Of a stretch of DNA of 64,000 bases, positions 16,443-25,167 are shown piece after piece (the first letter of the stretch is position 1; every line of letters starts with the position of its first letter). Origin of the DNA: JBMOMT01 sp049324835 (GTDB taxonomy: Bacteria > Chloroflexota > Anaerolineae > CAYNKW01); contig JBMOMT010000046.1 of NCBI GenBank assembly GCA_049324835.1, positions 1 through 64,000 on the forward strand, written 5' to 3'. The position numbers and the translations under genes are program-made. The notes beneath the pieces are model-generated. The model was not told where the DNA came from. It ran no database searches and worked only from the letters and a program-made list of their open reading frames with translations.

Positions 16443-16547
16443 GCCCGATGCTCAAACATCGGGCTGAAAACAAAAAGGGCGATAAATCGCCCTCCCACAG
16501 CCCGCTTTAGCGGGCTTGAGGCCATCAGGCCGACGATTCATCGTCGG
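16443..16547. repeat. array of five consecutive hairpins
   Basis: Five inverted repeats within 105 bp: GCCCGATG/CATCGGGC (16443-16464), AGGGCGAT/ATCGCCCT (16476-16493), AGCCCGCT/AGCGGGCT (16499-16516), GGCC/GGCC (16520-16531) and CCGACGAT/ATCGTCGG (16530-16547). Four have perfect 8-bp stems with loops of 2-6 nt. Each stem has a different sequence. It may act as mRNA 3'-end structure or be a REP-type composite. No gene occurs between 16408 and 16625. Confidence 0.8.
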
Positions 16548-16625
16548 GCGAGGCCGCGCCCAAAAAAACTACCCACGAAAGAACTGGGTTGGGCCAGGCT
16601 GGTTCACCGCAGGAGGTGAGGAACC

Positions 16626-17444
16626 ATGGATAGACTGTGCCGACGGATAGGCGACGTTTGGGGTGTGGTTCGGGCATCGTTTCTGGCCGGCTGGCTCGTG
16701 GCCTGCCAATCGACGGCGACACCGTCCCCTGCAACGGCCACCCCTCTGGTTTTACCCACGCTGGCCCACACCTCGACACCCATCGATAGACCCTCTCCGA
16801 CCGCCAGCCCTGTTGTGGCAGCCCCCACCGCCACCGCCAGCGTGGCCCAACCGACGGCCACGCCGGTGGTTGGTGATGCAGCCGGCATGCTGGCGCTGGG
16901 CAAAACTCGTCTGGAGGCCGGTGAGATAACCCAGGCGATCGAGTCGCTGGAGGCGGCGGTGGCGCTGGCCCCCGATCTGCTGGAGGCGCGTTTTTACCTG
17001 GGCAACGCCTACACCAGCGCCGGGCGGCTGACCGAGGCCGAGGCGCAGTATCTGGCTGTGTTGGCTGCCGGGCCGGCTCACCTCTCGGCGCGCGCCAACC
17101 TGGGGGTGGTTTACCTCCAGATGACACGCATCGACGACGCCCTGGCCCAGTTTCAGGCCGCGCTGGCCCTGAACGCGGGCGACGCCGAGGTGACTTATCT
17201 GATCGGGGTGGTGTATGTGCGCCAGGGACGGCTGGCGGAGGCCCAGGCGCAATTCGAGCGGGCCATTGCCCTCGATCCAGAGTTGCCAGAACCGTATTTT
17301 GGTCTGGGCACGCTCTATTATCTCAACGGCGAGACAGCGCCGGCCATCGAGGCGTTAGAGACCTTTTTGAGCAAAGGCCCGGCGCAAGACCCGGCTGCCG
17401 AGGCCGAGGCCCAGCGGCTGTTGACGGTGTTGAAAGGACAGTGA
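16626..17444 (+). CDS. TPR-repeat lipoprotein
   Basis: A 272-residue protein starting at ATG 16626 behind AGGAGGTGAGG. A hydrophobic N-terminus ends in LVAC (Cys27), suggesting a lipoprotein, followed by a Thr/Pro/Ala linker to about residue 84. The rest is helical tetratricopeptide repeats, roughly five units: for example ALGKTRLEAGEITQAIESL, ARFYLGNAYTSAGRLTEAEA, NLGVVYLQMTRIDDALAQF, YLIGVVYVRQGRLAEAQAQF and GLGTLYYLNGETAPAIEAL. It is probably a surface-anchored scaffold for protein contacts; partner unknown. It precedes the glycan locus but is separated from it by a hairpin. Confidence 0.85.
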   Translation: MDRLCRRIGDVWGVVRASFLAGWLVACQSTATPSPATATPLVLPTLAHTSTPIDRPSPTASPVVAAPTATASVAQPTATPVVGDAAGMLALGKTRLEAGEITQAIESLEAAVALAPDLLEARFYLGNAYTSAGRLTEAEAQYLAVLAAGPAHLSARANLGVVYLQMTRIDDALAQFQAALALNAGDAEVTYLIGVVYVRQGRLAEAQAQFERAIALDPELPEPYFGLGTLYYLNGETAPAIEALETFLSKGPAQDPAAEAEAQRLLTVLKGQ

Positions 17445-17496
17445 GAGTGCCTGACGCCTGGCCGCAAAACCGGGTCGATAACAGCGTTGGCGTCCG

Positions 17497-17526
17497 ACAG
17501 CCCTGGAATGCTCATTCTGGGGCTGT
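17497..17526. repeat. 13-bp hairpin between TPR lipoprotein and glycan locus
   Basis: ACAGCCCTGGAAT (17497-17509) pairs with 17514-17526 over 13 positions including two G-U pairs, around loop GCTC. There is no T-run, so terminator function is uncertain. Confidence 0.5.
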
Positions 17527-17546
17527 TGTGTGACCTTGGGAGCAGG

Positions 17547-19388
17547 ATGACGGCACAGAGCTGGCTGGCAGGTTGGCCGCAGAGTATTCTATTTGTCAGC
17601 GGCATCGGCGGCGATACGCAGCGCTACCGCTGCGCGCACGCTCAGGAGCAACTGGCCTTGTACGGTATCGCCAGCCGACTGCGCCTCGACGCCGACCACA
17701 CCATGCTGGCCGATGCGCTCGCGTGTGATCTGGCCATTTTGCATCGTGTGCCCTGGAGCGACTTGATCGGCGATCTGGTAGCTCTGCTGCGGGCGCAGGG
17801 CAAGGCGATTCTCTTTGACACCGACGATCTACTGTTCGATGCCGGGATCGTGGCGCAGGTGCGCTTGCTGGACGTGCTTTCGCCGGCCGAGGCAGAGCGC
17901 TACCGCCAGGACGTGCCGCGCAATCGGCAGACGCTGCTGGCCTGCGACCGCGTGCTGGTGCCCACCGATGATCTGGCCCGCCGGGTGGCGGCGCTGGGGC
18001 AGCGCGTCTTTGTGCACCGTAATGCCCTGAGCGCCGAGCACCTGCGGCTGTGCGAGTTGGCCTATCAACATCGCCGGGCGCGGTCAACGGCGCAAGGCGA
18101 GCTGGTCATCGGTTATGCCAGCGGCACCCCTTCGCACGACCGCGATTTTTTAGCCGCCGCCGACGCGCTGCTGGCTGTGCTGGCAAAATACGATCACGTT
18201 CGTTTGCACGTGTTTGGCTTTTTGTCGCTGGATGACCGTTTTGCTGCCTGGATGCCTCGCATCCGGCGCACGCCGCGCCTGCCCTGGCAACAGGTGCCCG
18301 GCGTCATCGCCGGTTTTGACATCAACCTGGCCCCGCTGGAGTTGGATAATCCCTTTTGCCAGGCCAAGAGTGAGCTGAAATATTTCCTGGCCGGAGCGGT
18401 GGGCGTGCCCACCGTCGCCAGCCGCACCGATGCCTTTGAATACGCCATCCGTCAGGGTGAAAATGGCTTTCTGGCCGGCAACGTCGAAGAATGGCTGGCC
18501 GCCCTGGAACAGCTCATCACCGACGCCGAAACTCGTCGGGCTGTGGGAGAGCGGGCGCGCGAGCACGTGCTGGAGCATTACACCCCGGAAGTGCGGGCCC
18601 GATCGTTGCTCTCCCTGCTGGCCGAAATCCAGGCGGAGCGCCCGGTTGCGGTTTCCGGACCGGAGCTTCAGGGGGAGGTCATTCAACGCCAGCAAAAACA
18701 TCTGACACAACAGCGCCAGGACCTCGAAGCGATGGCCCGGCAAGTCCAGGCTCAGCGTGACCGGTTGAGCCGGTACGAGGCGCAGATCGCCGACCTGGAA
18801 CGCCAGTTGGCCGATCTTCGTCGCCTCTGGACGAGGCAACTGGAAACGGCGGCGGCGGCGCGTCGCCGGCGGCCTGTGGCGCGGGTTGTGGCCTGTGGCG
18901 CTGCCAGCATCAAAAAGTGGCTCCACCTGTCGCCGAGAACGACCATCGATGGCCGCTTGGCCTCCCCAGGGCCGGAGTTGATCGCGGGGCGCAGCCAGGG
19001 GCAGACCTTTTTCGCCGTCGAGGATGGCCTCCACCGCCTGGAGATCCTTTTCGCCACCTTTGGCCGGCTCAACACAGGCCAGGTGGCCCTGCACCTGCGC
19101 GCCGATACGACCGCGACTCAAGACCTCCTCACCCTGACCGTGGACGCGGTTCAACTGAAGGACAATCAGTATCATCACTTTGAGTTCGAGCCGCTGCCCC
19201 ACTCGGCGGGGCGTCGGTATTACTTTTGCCTGGAGGCGCCCGCCGCCGTGCCGGGCGACGCGGTGAGCGTCTGGGTTTTCGAGGACACCGGGCCAGACGG
19301 GTGGACGCGGCATGTCGACGGTCTGCCTGTGGCAGGACAGGTGGTGTTTCTCGCGCGTTATGTGGATAGGGCGGGCATGAAGGGTTAG
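17547..19388 (+). CDS. GT4-like glycosyltransferase with coiled coil and C-terminal GQTF domain
   Basis: A 613-residue protein from ATG 17547 (GGGAGCAGG upstream). Residues 10-375 form a GT-B type glycosyltransferase: ILFDTDDLLFD, VIGYASGTPSHDRD, INLAPLELDNPFCQAKSELK and GENGFLAGNVEEWLAALE. A coiled coil (about 385-435, LTQQRQDLEAMARQVQAQ) and a basic linker (RRRRPVARVV) follow. Residues about 476-601 form a domain with GRSQGQTFFAVEDGLHRLEI and YYFCLEAPAAVPGDAVSVWV that recurs in three other proteins of this locus. The gene is the first of the glycan locus. Its stop codon lies within the target-site duplication of the MITE B insertion. Confidence 0.85.
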   Translation: MTAQSWLAGWPQSILFVSGIGGDTQRYRCAHAQEQLALYGIASRLRLDADHTMLADALACDLAILHRVPWSDLIGDLVALLRAQGKAILFDTDDLLFDAGIVAQVRLLDVLSPAEAERYRQDVPRNRQTLLACDRVLVPTDDLARRVAALGQRVFVHRNALSAEHLRLCELAYQHRRARSTAQGELVIGYASGTPSHDRDFLAAADALLAVLAKYDHVRLHVFGFLSLDDRFAAWMPRIRRTPRLPWQQVPGVIAGFDINLAPLELDNPFCQAKSELKYFLAGAVGVPTVASRTDAFEYAIRQGENGFLAGNVEEWLAALEQLITDAETRRAVGERAREHVLEHYTPEVRARSLLSLLAEIQAERPVAVSGPELQGEVIQRQQKHLTQQRQDLEAMARQVQAQRDRLSRYEAQIADLERQLADLRRLWTRQLETAAAARRRRPVARVVACGAASIKKWLHLSPRTTIDGRLASPGPELIAGRSQGQTFFAVEDGLHRLEILFATFGRLNTGQVALHLRADTTATQDLLTLTVDAVQLKDNQYHHFEFEPLPHSAGRRYYFCLEAPAAVPGDAVSVWVFEDTGPDGWTRHVDGLPVAGQVVFLARYVDRAGMKG

Positions 19389-19538
19389 GATCAATACGGT
19401 TCAGTCAAGTGCGTCAAGAGGTGCGACGCACTTTAAAGTGCATGGCGGCGATAAACCTGCGCAAAAAGCAACTCTCAGGCGCGTTGCCTGGTCCAACAAG
19501 TGCGTCGCACCTTATCTAAACCGTATTGGGGTTAGGAT
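19382..19538. mobile_element. MITE-like element B with 10-bp target-site duplication
   Basis: The 137-bp element (19392-19528) has terminal inverted repeats CAATACGGTTCAG / CTAAACCGTATTG (12 of 13 match). It is flanked exactly by GGGTTAGGAT at 19382-19391 and 19529-19538. An inner pair of arms AGGTGCGACGCACTT (19419-19433) and AAGTGCGTCGCACCT (19498-19512) extends the stem. It has no coding capacity. The duplicated 10 bp include the TAG stop of the preceding gene. Before insertion, that stop would have been about 10 bp from the GTG start of the next gene. The source transposon family is not identifiable with confidence. Confidence 0.85.
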
Positions 19539-19545
19539 ACGTACC

Positions 19546-22500
19546 GTGAGCCATATCTCGTCACCTTTTAGTGTCTACATCGTCAGCGGCTGCGACCGGG
19601 GCCACACCACCATCTATCGCTGTTTCCACAAGCAGGAGCAACTGGCCCTCTATGGCCTTTCCGCGGCCGTGCGCGAGCACTATCATCCCGGTGAGGTGAC
19701 GCTGGAAGAGGCGCTGGCCCACGATCTCGTTATTCTGCACCGCATCGCCTACGATCCCCTCATCGGCGATCTCATCCGCCAGGCGCGGGCGCAGGGCAAG
19801 CCGGTGCTGTTCGACGTGGACGATCTGGTTTTCGAGCCAGAGCTGATCCACCACGTCGATGCCCTCAAAGCCATGACGCCGGAGCAGGTGGGGCTTTACC
19901 ACGATGGCGTGCGGCGCAATCTACAAACCCTGCTGGCCTGCGACGCCGCGCTGACCTCGACGGAATACCTGGCCGGGTTCGTCCGGCGGCGCGGCAAGCC
20001 GGCCTTTGTCCAGCGCAACGCTCTGAGCCAGGAGCAGTTGGCGGTGGCGGAGCAGGCGCTGCGTCAGGGCGAGCCGCCTTCCGCCGCCAAGATCGTCATC
20101 GGCTATGCCAGCGGCACGGCCACCCACGACGCCGATTTCGCCCAGGCCGTGCCGGCCCTGAGCCAGATCATGGATCGTTACCCGCAGGTGGTGTTGCAGC
20201 TCTTTGGCGCGATCGAAACGCCGCCCGGGCTGATCCGCTTTGGCGAGCGGCTGCAGCGGCTGCCGCTGGTGCACCTGCTCGAGATGCCGGCCATCATGCG
20301 CGGCTGGCAGATCAACCTGGCCCCGCTGGAGCCGGAAAACCCCTACTGCCGCGCCAAAAGTGAGCTCAAATACATCGAGGCCGGGGCGCTGGGCCTGCCC
20401 ACCGTCGCCAGCGCCGTGGACGCCTACCGGGCGGCCATCACCCACGGCCAGAACGGCTTTCTGGCCGCCGATACCGGCGAGTGGATCGCCGCGCTGGAGG
20501 CCCTCGTCACCGACGGATCGCTGCGCCGCGCCGTGGGCCAGCGGGCCAGAGAAGACGTGCTGCGGCGCTACACCTCCGAGGCGCGGGGCCGAGAGTTGGT
20601 GAGTATCCTGAACGACGTGCTCTTGCCCTCCGAGCCGGCCCAGGCGACCCCTCCCGCCCCGGTGACTGAACCAGCCCCCTCGATTCAGGCGGCCGGCGTG
20701 CCGCTGGTGATCAACTGGCTGGTGGGTGAATCGATCAAGGGCTCCGGCGGCCACATGGACATTTTCCGCACGGTCAATTTTCTGGCCGACTTTGGCCACC
20801 AGCAGAACGTCTATTTTGTGCCCCACGCCCACTGGGGCGACAAGGGCGACGCCGAGGTCGAGGCGGCCGTGCGCGACGATTTTTTCGCCCTCAAGGCCAA
20901 CGTCTACCGCTGGAACGGCCAGGTGCAGGACGCCGATCTGACGGTTGCCACCTTTTGGACCACCGCCTACATGGCCGCCGATGTGCCCAACGGCGGCCAA
21001 AAGGTCTACTTTGTGCAGGATTACGAGCCCTATTTCCACCCCATGGGCACGCAGCACCTTTTGGCCGATCAATCCTACCGCCTGCCGTTCAAATTCATCA
21101 CCCTGGGCCGCTGGCTGACGAACCTCATTCGTGGGAAATACGGCGGCGACGCCGATTACTTTGATCTGGCTCTGGATCACGACCTCTATTACCCGCGTCC
21201 CCTCCAGCGCCCTTCCTCAGCCCCGCGTGTGGCCTTTTACGCCCGCCCACGCACGCCGCGCCGCGCCTTCGAGATGGGCCTGGAGGCGCTGAGTCTGGTC
21301 TACCATCAGGTGCCGCAGGTTCAACTGCTCTTTTACGGCGCCGACGAGCTGGACACCTACGTGCCCTTTCCCCACACCAACCTGGGCATTCTGCCGCCCG
21401 AAGAGCTGGCCAACCTCTTTTCCACCTGCGATGTCGGCCTGGTGCTCTCCACCACCAACTGTTCACTCATCCCGCTGGAGATGATGGCCTGCCGCTGCGC
21501 CGTGGTCGATCTCAACCTGGAGACGGTGGAGGGGGTGGTGACCCACGAGGAAACGGGCCTGCTGGCCGATCCCAACCCCCGCGCCATCGCCGCCGCCGTG
21601 GTGCGCCTGCTACAAGATCGGGGGCTGCGGCAGCGGCTGGTGGAGAACGCCTACCGCCAGGTGCAGACCCTCTCGTGGGAAAAATCGACGCGCCAGATCG
21701 AGGGCATTCTGCTGCGGCAGGTGCCGCCGGAAGCGCGGCTGCTGAATCACCCCCAGACCGCCCATCGCGCCCTGGGGCTGTGGCAGATCGCCCTGCGCCC
21801 CGAAACCGACGCCGGCCCCGCGGCCTCGACCCCGGCGGCGGCGGCCGCCGTCGCCCGCCAGAACCGCGACCTGGCGGCGGCATTGTACCAGGCCCAGGAG
21901 GCCCTGGCCCGCCAGCGCCGACGCCCGCTGGCCCGGCTCCAGGGGCGGCTGGCCTATCTCTGGCGTCGCGTGCAGCGTTACCGCAAAACCGCCTTTATCG
22001 CCAGCCAGCGCATCGAGATTCACCGCAGCGAAGAGCTGACCGCCCGGCGCAGCCAGGGCCAGACCTTTCGCGCGGCGCGGCCCAACCTGAGCCGCATCGA
22101 CGTGCTGCTCTCCACCTTTGGCCGGGCCAACACCGGCGACGTGGTGCTGCACCTGCGCGAGAGCCCCAACGACGCCGCCGACCTGCGCACAGCCCGTATC
22201 AACGCCGGGCTGCTGCGCGACGACGAGTACGCCTCTTTTTCCTTCGAGCCGCTGCCCGATTCCTGGCGCAAAACCTGCTATTTCTGCCTCACCGCTCCCG
22301 GCGCCGTCCACGGCGACGCTATCGGTGTGTGGGTGCAGCCCGGCAGCGGCCGCCCCGACCGCGCACGCTACCAGGACGGGCGTAAAATCGACGGTGAGCT
22401 GGTATTCGGCGATTATTACCGGGTCAGGCATCAGGCCGAGCAGGGCGAGCGGCCCGTGCCGCTGGCCTGGTGGGTGGTGCCCACCCCCTGGTGGGATCGG

Positions 22501-22599
22501 CTGCTCAAGGCGTGGCAGTTCCTGCGCGACGGCGGCCTGCGGCGGCTGCGCGACGAAGTGGCCCGCTATCTCTACTGGCGCCGGATCACCCGAAAGTGA
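19546..22599 (+). CDS. double glycosyltransferase (GT4-like plus WsaF-like) with C-terminal GQTF domain
   Basis: A 1017-residue protein. GTG 19546 is chosen over the upstream in-frame ATG 19438 because the latter lies inside MITE B. Residues about 9-370 match the preceding gene's glycosyltransferase (VLFDVDDLVFE, VIGYASGTATHDADF, INLAPLEPENPYCRAKSELK). Residues about 385-740 are a second GT-B enzyme resembling rhamnosyltransferase WsaF: SGGHMDIFRTVNFLADFGH, VYFVQDYEPYFHPMG, and donor-side CSLIPLEMMACRCAVVD. A helical and basic stretch (about 765-825) then leads to the GQTF domain (about 828-961; RRSQGQTFRAARPNLSRIDV, CYFCLTAPGAVHGDAIGVWV). Two catalytic units on one chain suggest successive sugar additions to one acceptor. 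Confidence 0.87.
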   Translation: MSHISSPFSVYIVSGCDRGHTTIYRCFHKQEQLALYGLSAAVREHYHPGEVTLEEALAHDLVILHRIAYDPLIGDLIRQARAQGKPVLFDVDDLVFEPELIHHVDALKAMTPEQVGLYHDGVRRNLQTLLACDAALTSTEYLAGFVRRRGKPAFVQRNALSQEQLAVAEQALRQGEPPSAAKIVIGYASGTATHDADFAQAVPALSQIMDRYPQVVLQLFGAIETPPGLIRFGERLQRLPLVHLLEMPAIMRGWQINLAPLEPENPYCRAKSELKYIEAGALGLPTVASAVDAYRAAITHGQNGFLAADTGEWIAALEALVTDGSLRRAVGQRAREDVLRRYTSEARGRELVSILNDVLLPSEPAQATPPAPVTEPAPSIQAAGVPLVINWLVGESIKGSGGHMDIFRTVNFLADFGHQQNVYFVPHAHWGDKGDAEVEAAVRDDFFALKANVYRWNGQVQDADLTVATFWTTAYMAADVPNGGQKVYFVQDYEPYFHPMGTQHLLADQSYRLPFKFITLGRWLTNLIRGKYGGDADYFDLALDHDLYYPRPLQRPSSAPRVAFYARPRTPRRAFEMGLEALSLVYHQVPQVQLLFYGADELDTYVPFPHTNLGILPPEELANLFSTCDVGLVLSTTNCSLIPLEMMACRCAVVDLNLETVEGVVTHEETGLLADPNPRAIAAAVVRLLQDRGLRQRLVENAYRQVQTLSWEKSTRQIEGILLRQVPPEARLLNHPQTAHRALGLWQIALRPETDAGPAASTPAAAAAVARQNRDLAAALYQAQEALARQRRRPLARLQGRLAYLWRRVQRYRKTAFIASQRIEIHRSEELTARRSQGQTFRAARPNLSRIDVLLSTFGRANTGDVVLHLRESPNDAADLRTARINAGLLRDDEYASFSFEPLPDSWRKTCYFCLTAPGAVHGDAIGVWVQPGSGRPDRARYQDGRKIDGELVFGDYYRVRHQAEQGERPVPLAWWVVPTPWWDRLLKAWQFLRDGGLRRLRDEVARYLYWRRITRK

Positions 22600-22606
22600 G
22601 CGTCCT

Positions 22607-23881
22607 GTGACCCTGCCCACCGTCAGCGTTATCGTCGTCAATTACAATGGCCGGCAGCACCTGTCGCCCTGCTTTTCGTCGCTGCTCGCCCTCGATTACC
22701 CCACCGACCGGCTGGAGTTGATCCTGGTCGATAACGCCTCGACCGACGGCTCCCTGGATCACATGCGCCAGCACTTTTCCGGCGTGCGCCTCATCGCCAA
22801 CGCGCGCAACTGGGGGCTGTGCCGGGCCAACAACATCGGCGCGGCGGCGGCCGGCGGCGAGGTCCTGGCCATCCTCAACAACGACACCCGCGTCGAGCCG
22901 GACTGGCTGAAAGAGATCGTGCGGCCCTTCGAGGACCCTGCGGTGGCCTGCGTCGGCTCGCGCATCCTGAGCTGGGATGGCGCGCGGCTCGATTTTGCCG
23001 GCGGCGCCATGAACTTTTACGGCTACGGCTATCACCTGGACTTTGGCGCGCCGGCCGACGCCGTTCCCGGCCAGGATGGCCCGGTGCTGGCCCCCTGCGG
23101 CGGCGTGATGGCCGTGCGCCGCGATGCCTACCTGGAGGCGGGCGGCGAGGACGAGGACTTTTTCGTCTATTACGAGGACATCGACCTGGGCTGGCGGCTG
23201 TGGGTGCTGGGCCACCGTGTGGTCATGGCCCCGCGTGCGGTGGGCTATCACCGCCACAGCGCGTTCTACCGCGCCGTGCCCGAGGCCCGCACGCGGCTGC
23301 TCTACGAACGCAACGCGCTGCTCGCGGTGATCAAGAATTACGACCAGGCCAACCTGCGCCGCGTGCTGCCGGCGGCCCTGTTCCTGATGCTCAAGCGCGC
23401 CTATCTTTTTTCCGGCGTGGACGCGGCGAATTACCACATCGAGCCATCGCCCGCTGCCGCGCCGGCGGCCAAAACGCCGGCTCACTATTTACGCGCCGGC
23501 TGGCAGATGATCCGCCGCCAGGGCCCCGGCGCGCTGCTGCACAACGTCCGCGCCGAGGCGCGCCGCCGCCGGGCCGACCCGACCTACGACCGCTGGCTGC
23601 GCCCGCGCCGCGCCCGCGCCCACGGCGGCGCCGAGATCGTGCCGCAGCAGACGGTCAGCCCGCTGCTGGCCGCCGCCGACGTGGTCGCCCTGCTGCCGCG
23701 GGCCATGGAAAAACGGCGCGCGGTCCAGGCCGCCCGCCGCCGCCCCGACGCCGACATCCTGCCGCTTTTCGGGCGCCCGCTGGACGTGAGTTATGCCGAC
23801 CCCGACTATGAAGCGACGCAGCGGGAGCTGGTGCGGCTGTTTGGGCTGGATGCCCTCTTTGAGGGGGAGGGCGCGGCGTGA
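22607..23881 (+). CDS. GT2 glycosyltransferase, rhamnosyltransferase-like (tandem copy 1)
   Basis: A 424-residue protein from GTG 22607, seven bases after the previous stop. The GT-A core (residues 1-260) shows VSVIVVNYNG, LVDNASTDGS, ILNNDTRVEPDW (the DxD-like metal site) and EDFFVYYEDIDLGWRLWVLG. This resembles family 2 rhamnosyltransferases that use nucleotide sugars in the cytoplasm. A conserved C-terminal tail of about 70 residues (ADVVALLPRAMEKRRAVQAA, PLFGRPLDVSYADPDY) is shared with the next gene. The two genes look like a tandem duplication and overlap by four bases. Confidence 0.88.
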   Translation: MTLPTVSVIVVNYNGRQHLSPCFSSLLALDYPTDRLELILVDNASTDGSLDHMRQHFSGVRLIANARNWGLCRANNIGAAAAGGEVLAILNNDTRVEPDWLKEIVRPFEDPAVACVGSRILSWDGARLDFAGGAMNFYGYGYHLDFGAPADAVPGQDGPVLAPCGGVMAVRRDAYLEAGGEDEDFFVYYEDIDLGWRLWVLGHRVVMAPRAVGYHRHSAFYRAVPEARTRLLYERNALLAVIKNYDQANLRRVLPAALFLMLKRAYLFSGVDAANYHIEPSPAAAPAAKTPAHYLRAGWQMIRRQGPGALLHNVRAEARRRRADPTYDRWLRPRRARAHGGAEIVPQQTVSPLLAAADVVALLPRAMEKRRAVQAARRRPDADILPLFGRPLDVSYADPDYEATQRELVRLFGLDALFEGEGAA

Positions 23882-25167
23882 ACGATCCTCTACCCACCGT
23901 CAGCGTCGTGGTGCTCAATTACAACGGCCTGGCGCACCTGGAACCCTGCTTTCGTTCGCTGCTCGCTTTGGATTACCCCGCCGACCGGCTGGAGTTGATG
24001 CTGGTCGATAACGGCTCGACCGACGGCTCGGCGGCCTGGATGCGGACTCACTTTCCGGCGGTGCGCATCGTCGAGACGGGGGCCAATCTGGGTTTTGCCG
24101 GCGGCAACAACGCCGGCGCCAGGGCGGCGCGGGGCGAGATCGTCGCCTTTTTGAACAACGACATGCGCGTCGCCGCCGGCTGGCTGGCCGAGTTGGCGGC
24201 TCCCTTTGCCGGCGCGCCCGACGTGGCCGCCGTCGGAGCGCGCATCCTGGACTGGGACGGCGCGCGGGTCGATTTTGCCGATGGCGGCCTGAACTTTTGC
24301 GGCTATGGTTACCAGTTCGACCACGGCCGCCGCGCCGTCGCTGAGCCGGGCGAGGTTCGCCCCCAGCTTTACGTCTGCGGCGGCGCCCTGGCCGTGCGCC
24401 GGGAGTTGTTCCTGGCATGGGGTGGTTTCGACGAGGATTTTTTCGCCTTTTACGAGGATACCGACCTGGGCTGGCGTTTCTGGGTGCTGGGCTACCGGCT
24501 GCTGCTGGCGCCGCGCGCCGTGGTCTATCACCGCGGGCACGGCACGGCCGGCCGCCTGCCCGGCGAAAAGCGGCGCCTGCTCTACGAGCGCAACGCCCTG
24601 CTTTCGGCCATCAAGAATTACGAGCGCGAAAACCTGGATCGGATTCTGCCGGCGGCCCTGCTGCTGCTGTTGCAGCGGGCCTGGCTGGCCTCCGGCGTGG
24701 ACGAGGGCAGCTTTCGCATCGGCGGCCCGCCGCCGCGCCCTGCCCGGTCGCCGGATGACGACGTCTTGACGGCGCGTTATTATCTACGCCGCGTCTGGCA
24801 GACGCTACGCGCGGAGGGCCTGAACGGCCTCTGGGAGACGGTGCAGGGTGAGCTGGCCTGGCGCACCGGCGGCCCTCTGCTGAGCGGGCTGCGACGGCGC
24901 AAGCGGCCCTCGGCTTCCGGCGAGGTGGCGGTGAGCAAAGAATCGCTGGCCCACCTGGTGGCCGCGAACGACGTACTGGCTCTGCTGCCGCGCGCCATGG
25001 AGAAACGGGCCCGCATCCAGGCCGCCCGCCGCCGTCCCGACGCCGAGATATTTCCGCTCTTTCGCCGCCCGCTGGAGCTGAGCCTGTTCACGCCGGAGTA
25101 CAAACAGGCCCAGGCCGCGGTGGTGGACGCTTTTGAATTGGCATCGTTGTTTGGAGAGAGCTCGTGA
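23878..25167 (+). CDS. GT2 glycosyltransferase, rhamnosyltransferase-like (tandem copy 2)
   Basis: A 429-residue protein whose GTG start overlaps the previous stop (GTGA), implying coupled translation. Motifs parallel copy 1: VSVVVLNYNGLAHL, LVDNGSTDGSAAW, FLNNDMRVAAGW and EDFFAFYEDTDLGWRFWVLG. The tail also matches (ANDVLALLPRAMEKRARIQA, PLFRRPLELSLFTPEY). It likely adds a related sugar in the same glycan. Confidence 0.88.
   Translation: MNDPLPTVSVVVLNYNGLAHLEPCFRSLLALDYPADRLELMLVDNGSTDGSAAWMRTHFPAVRIVETGANLGFAGGNNAGARAARGEIVAFLNNDMRVAAGWLAELAAPFAGAPDVAAVGARILDWDGARVDFADGGLNFCGYGYQFDHGRRAVAEPGEVRPQLYVCGGALAVRRELFLAWGGFDEDFFAFYEDTDLGWRFWVLGYRLLLAPRAVVYHRGHGTAGRLPGEKRRLLYERNALLSAIKNYERENLDRILPAALLLLLQRAWLASGVDEGSFRIGGPPPRPARSPDDDVLTARYYLRRVWQTLRAEGLNGLWETVQGELAWRTGGPLLSGLRRRKRPSASGEVAVSKESLAHLVAANDVLALLPRAMEKRARIQAARRRPDAEIFPLFRRPLELSLFTPEYKQAQAAVVDAFELASLFGESS

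Noticed and set aside
16443..16547. CRISPR array
   Set aside because: The hairpins have different stem sequences; there is no direct repeat with spacers and no cas gene.
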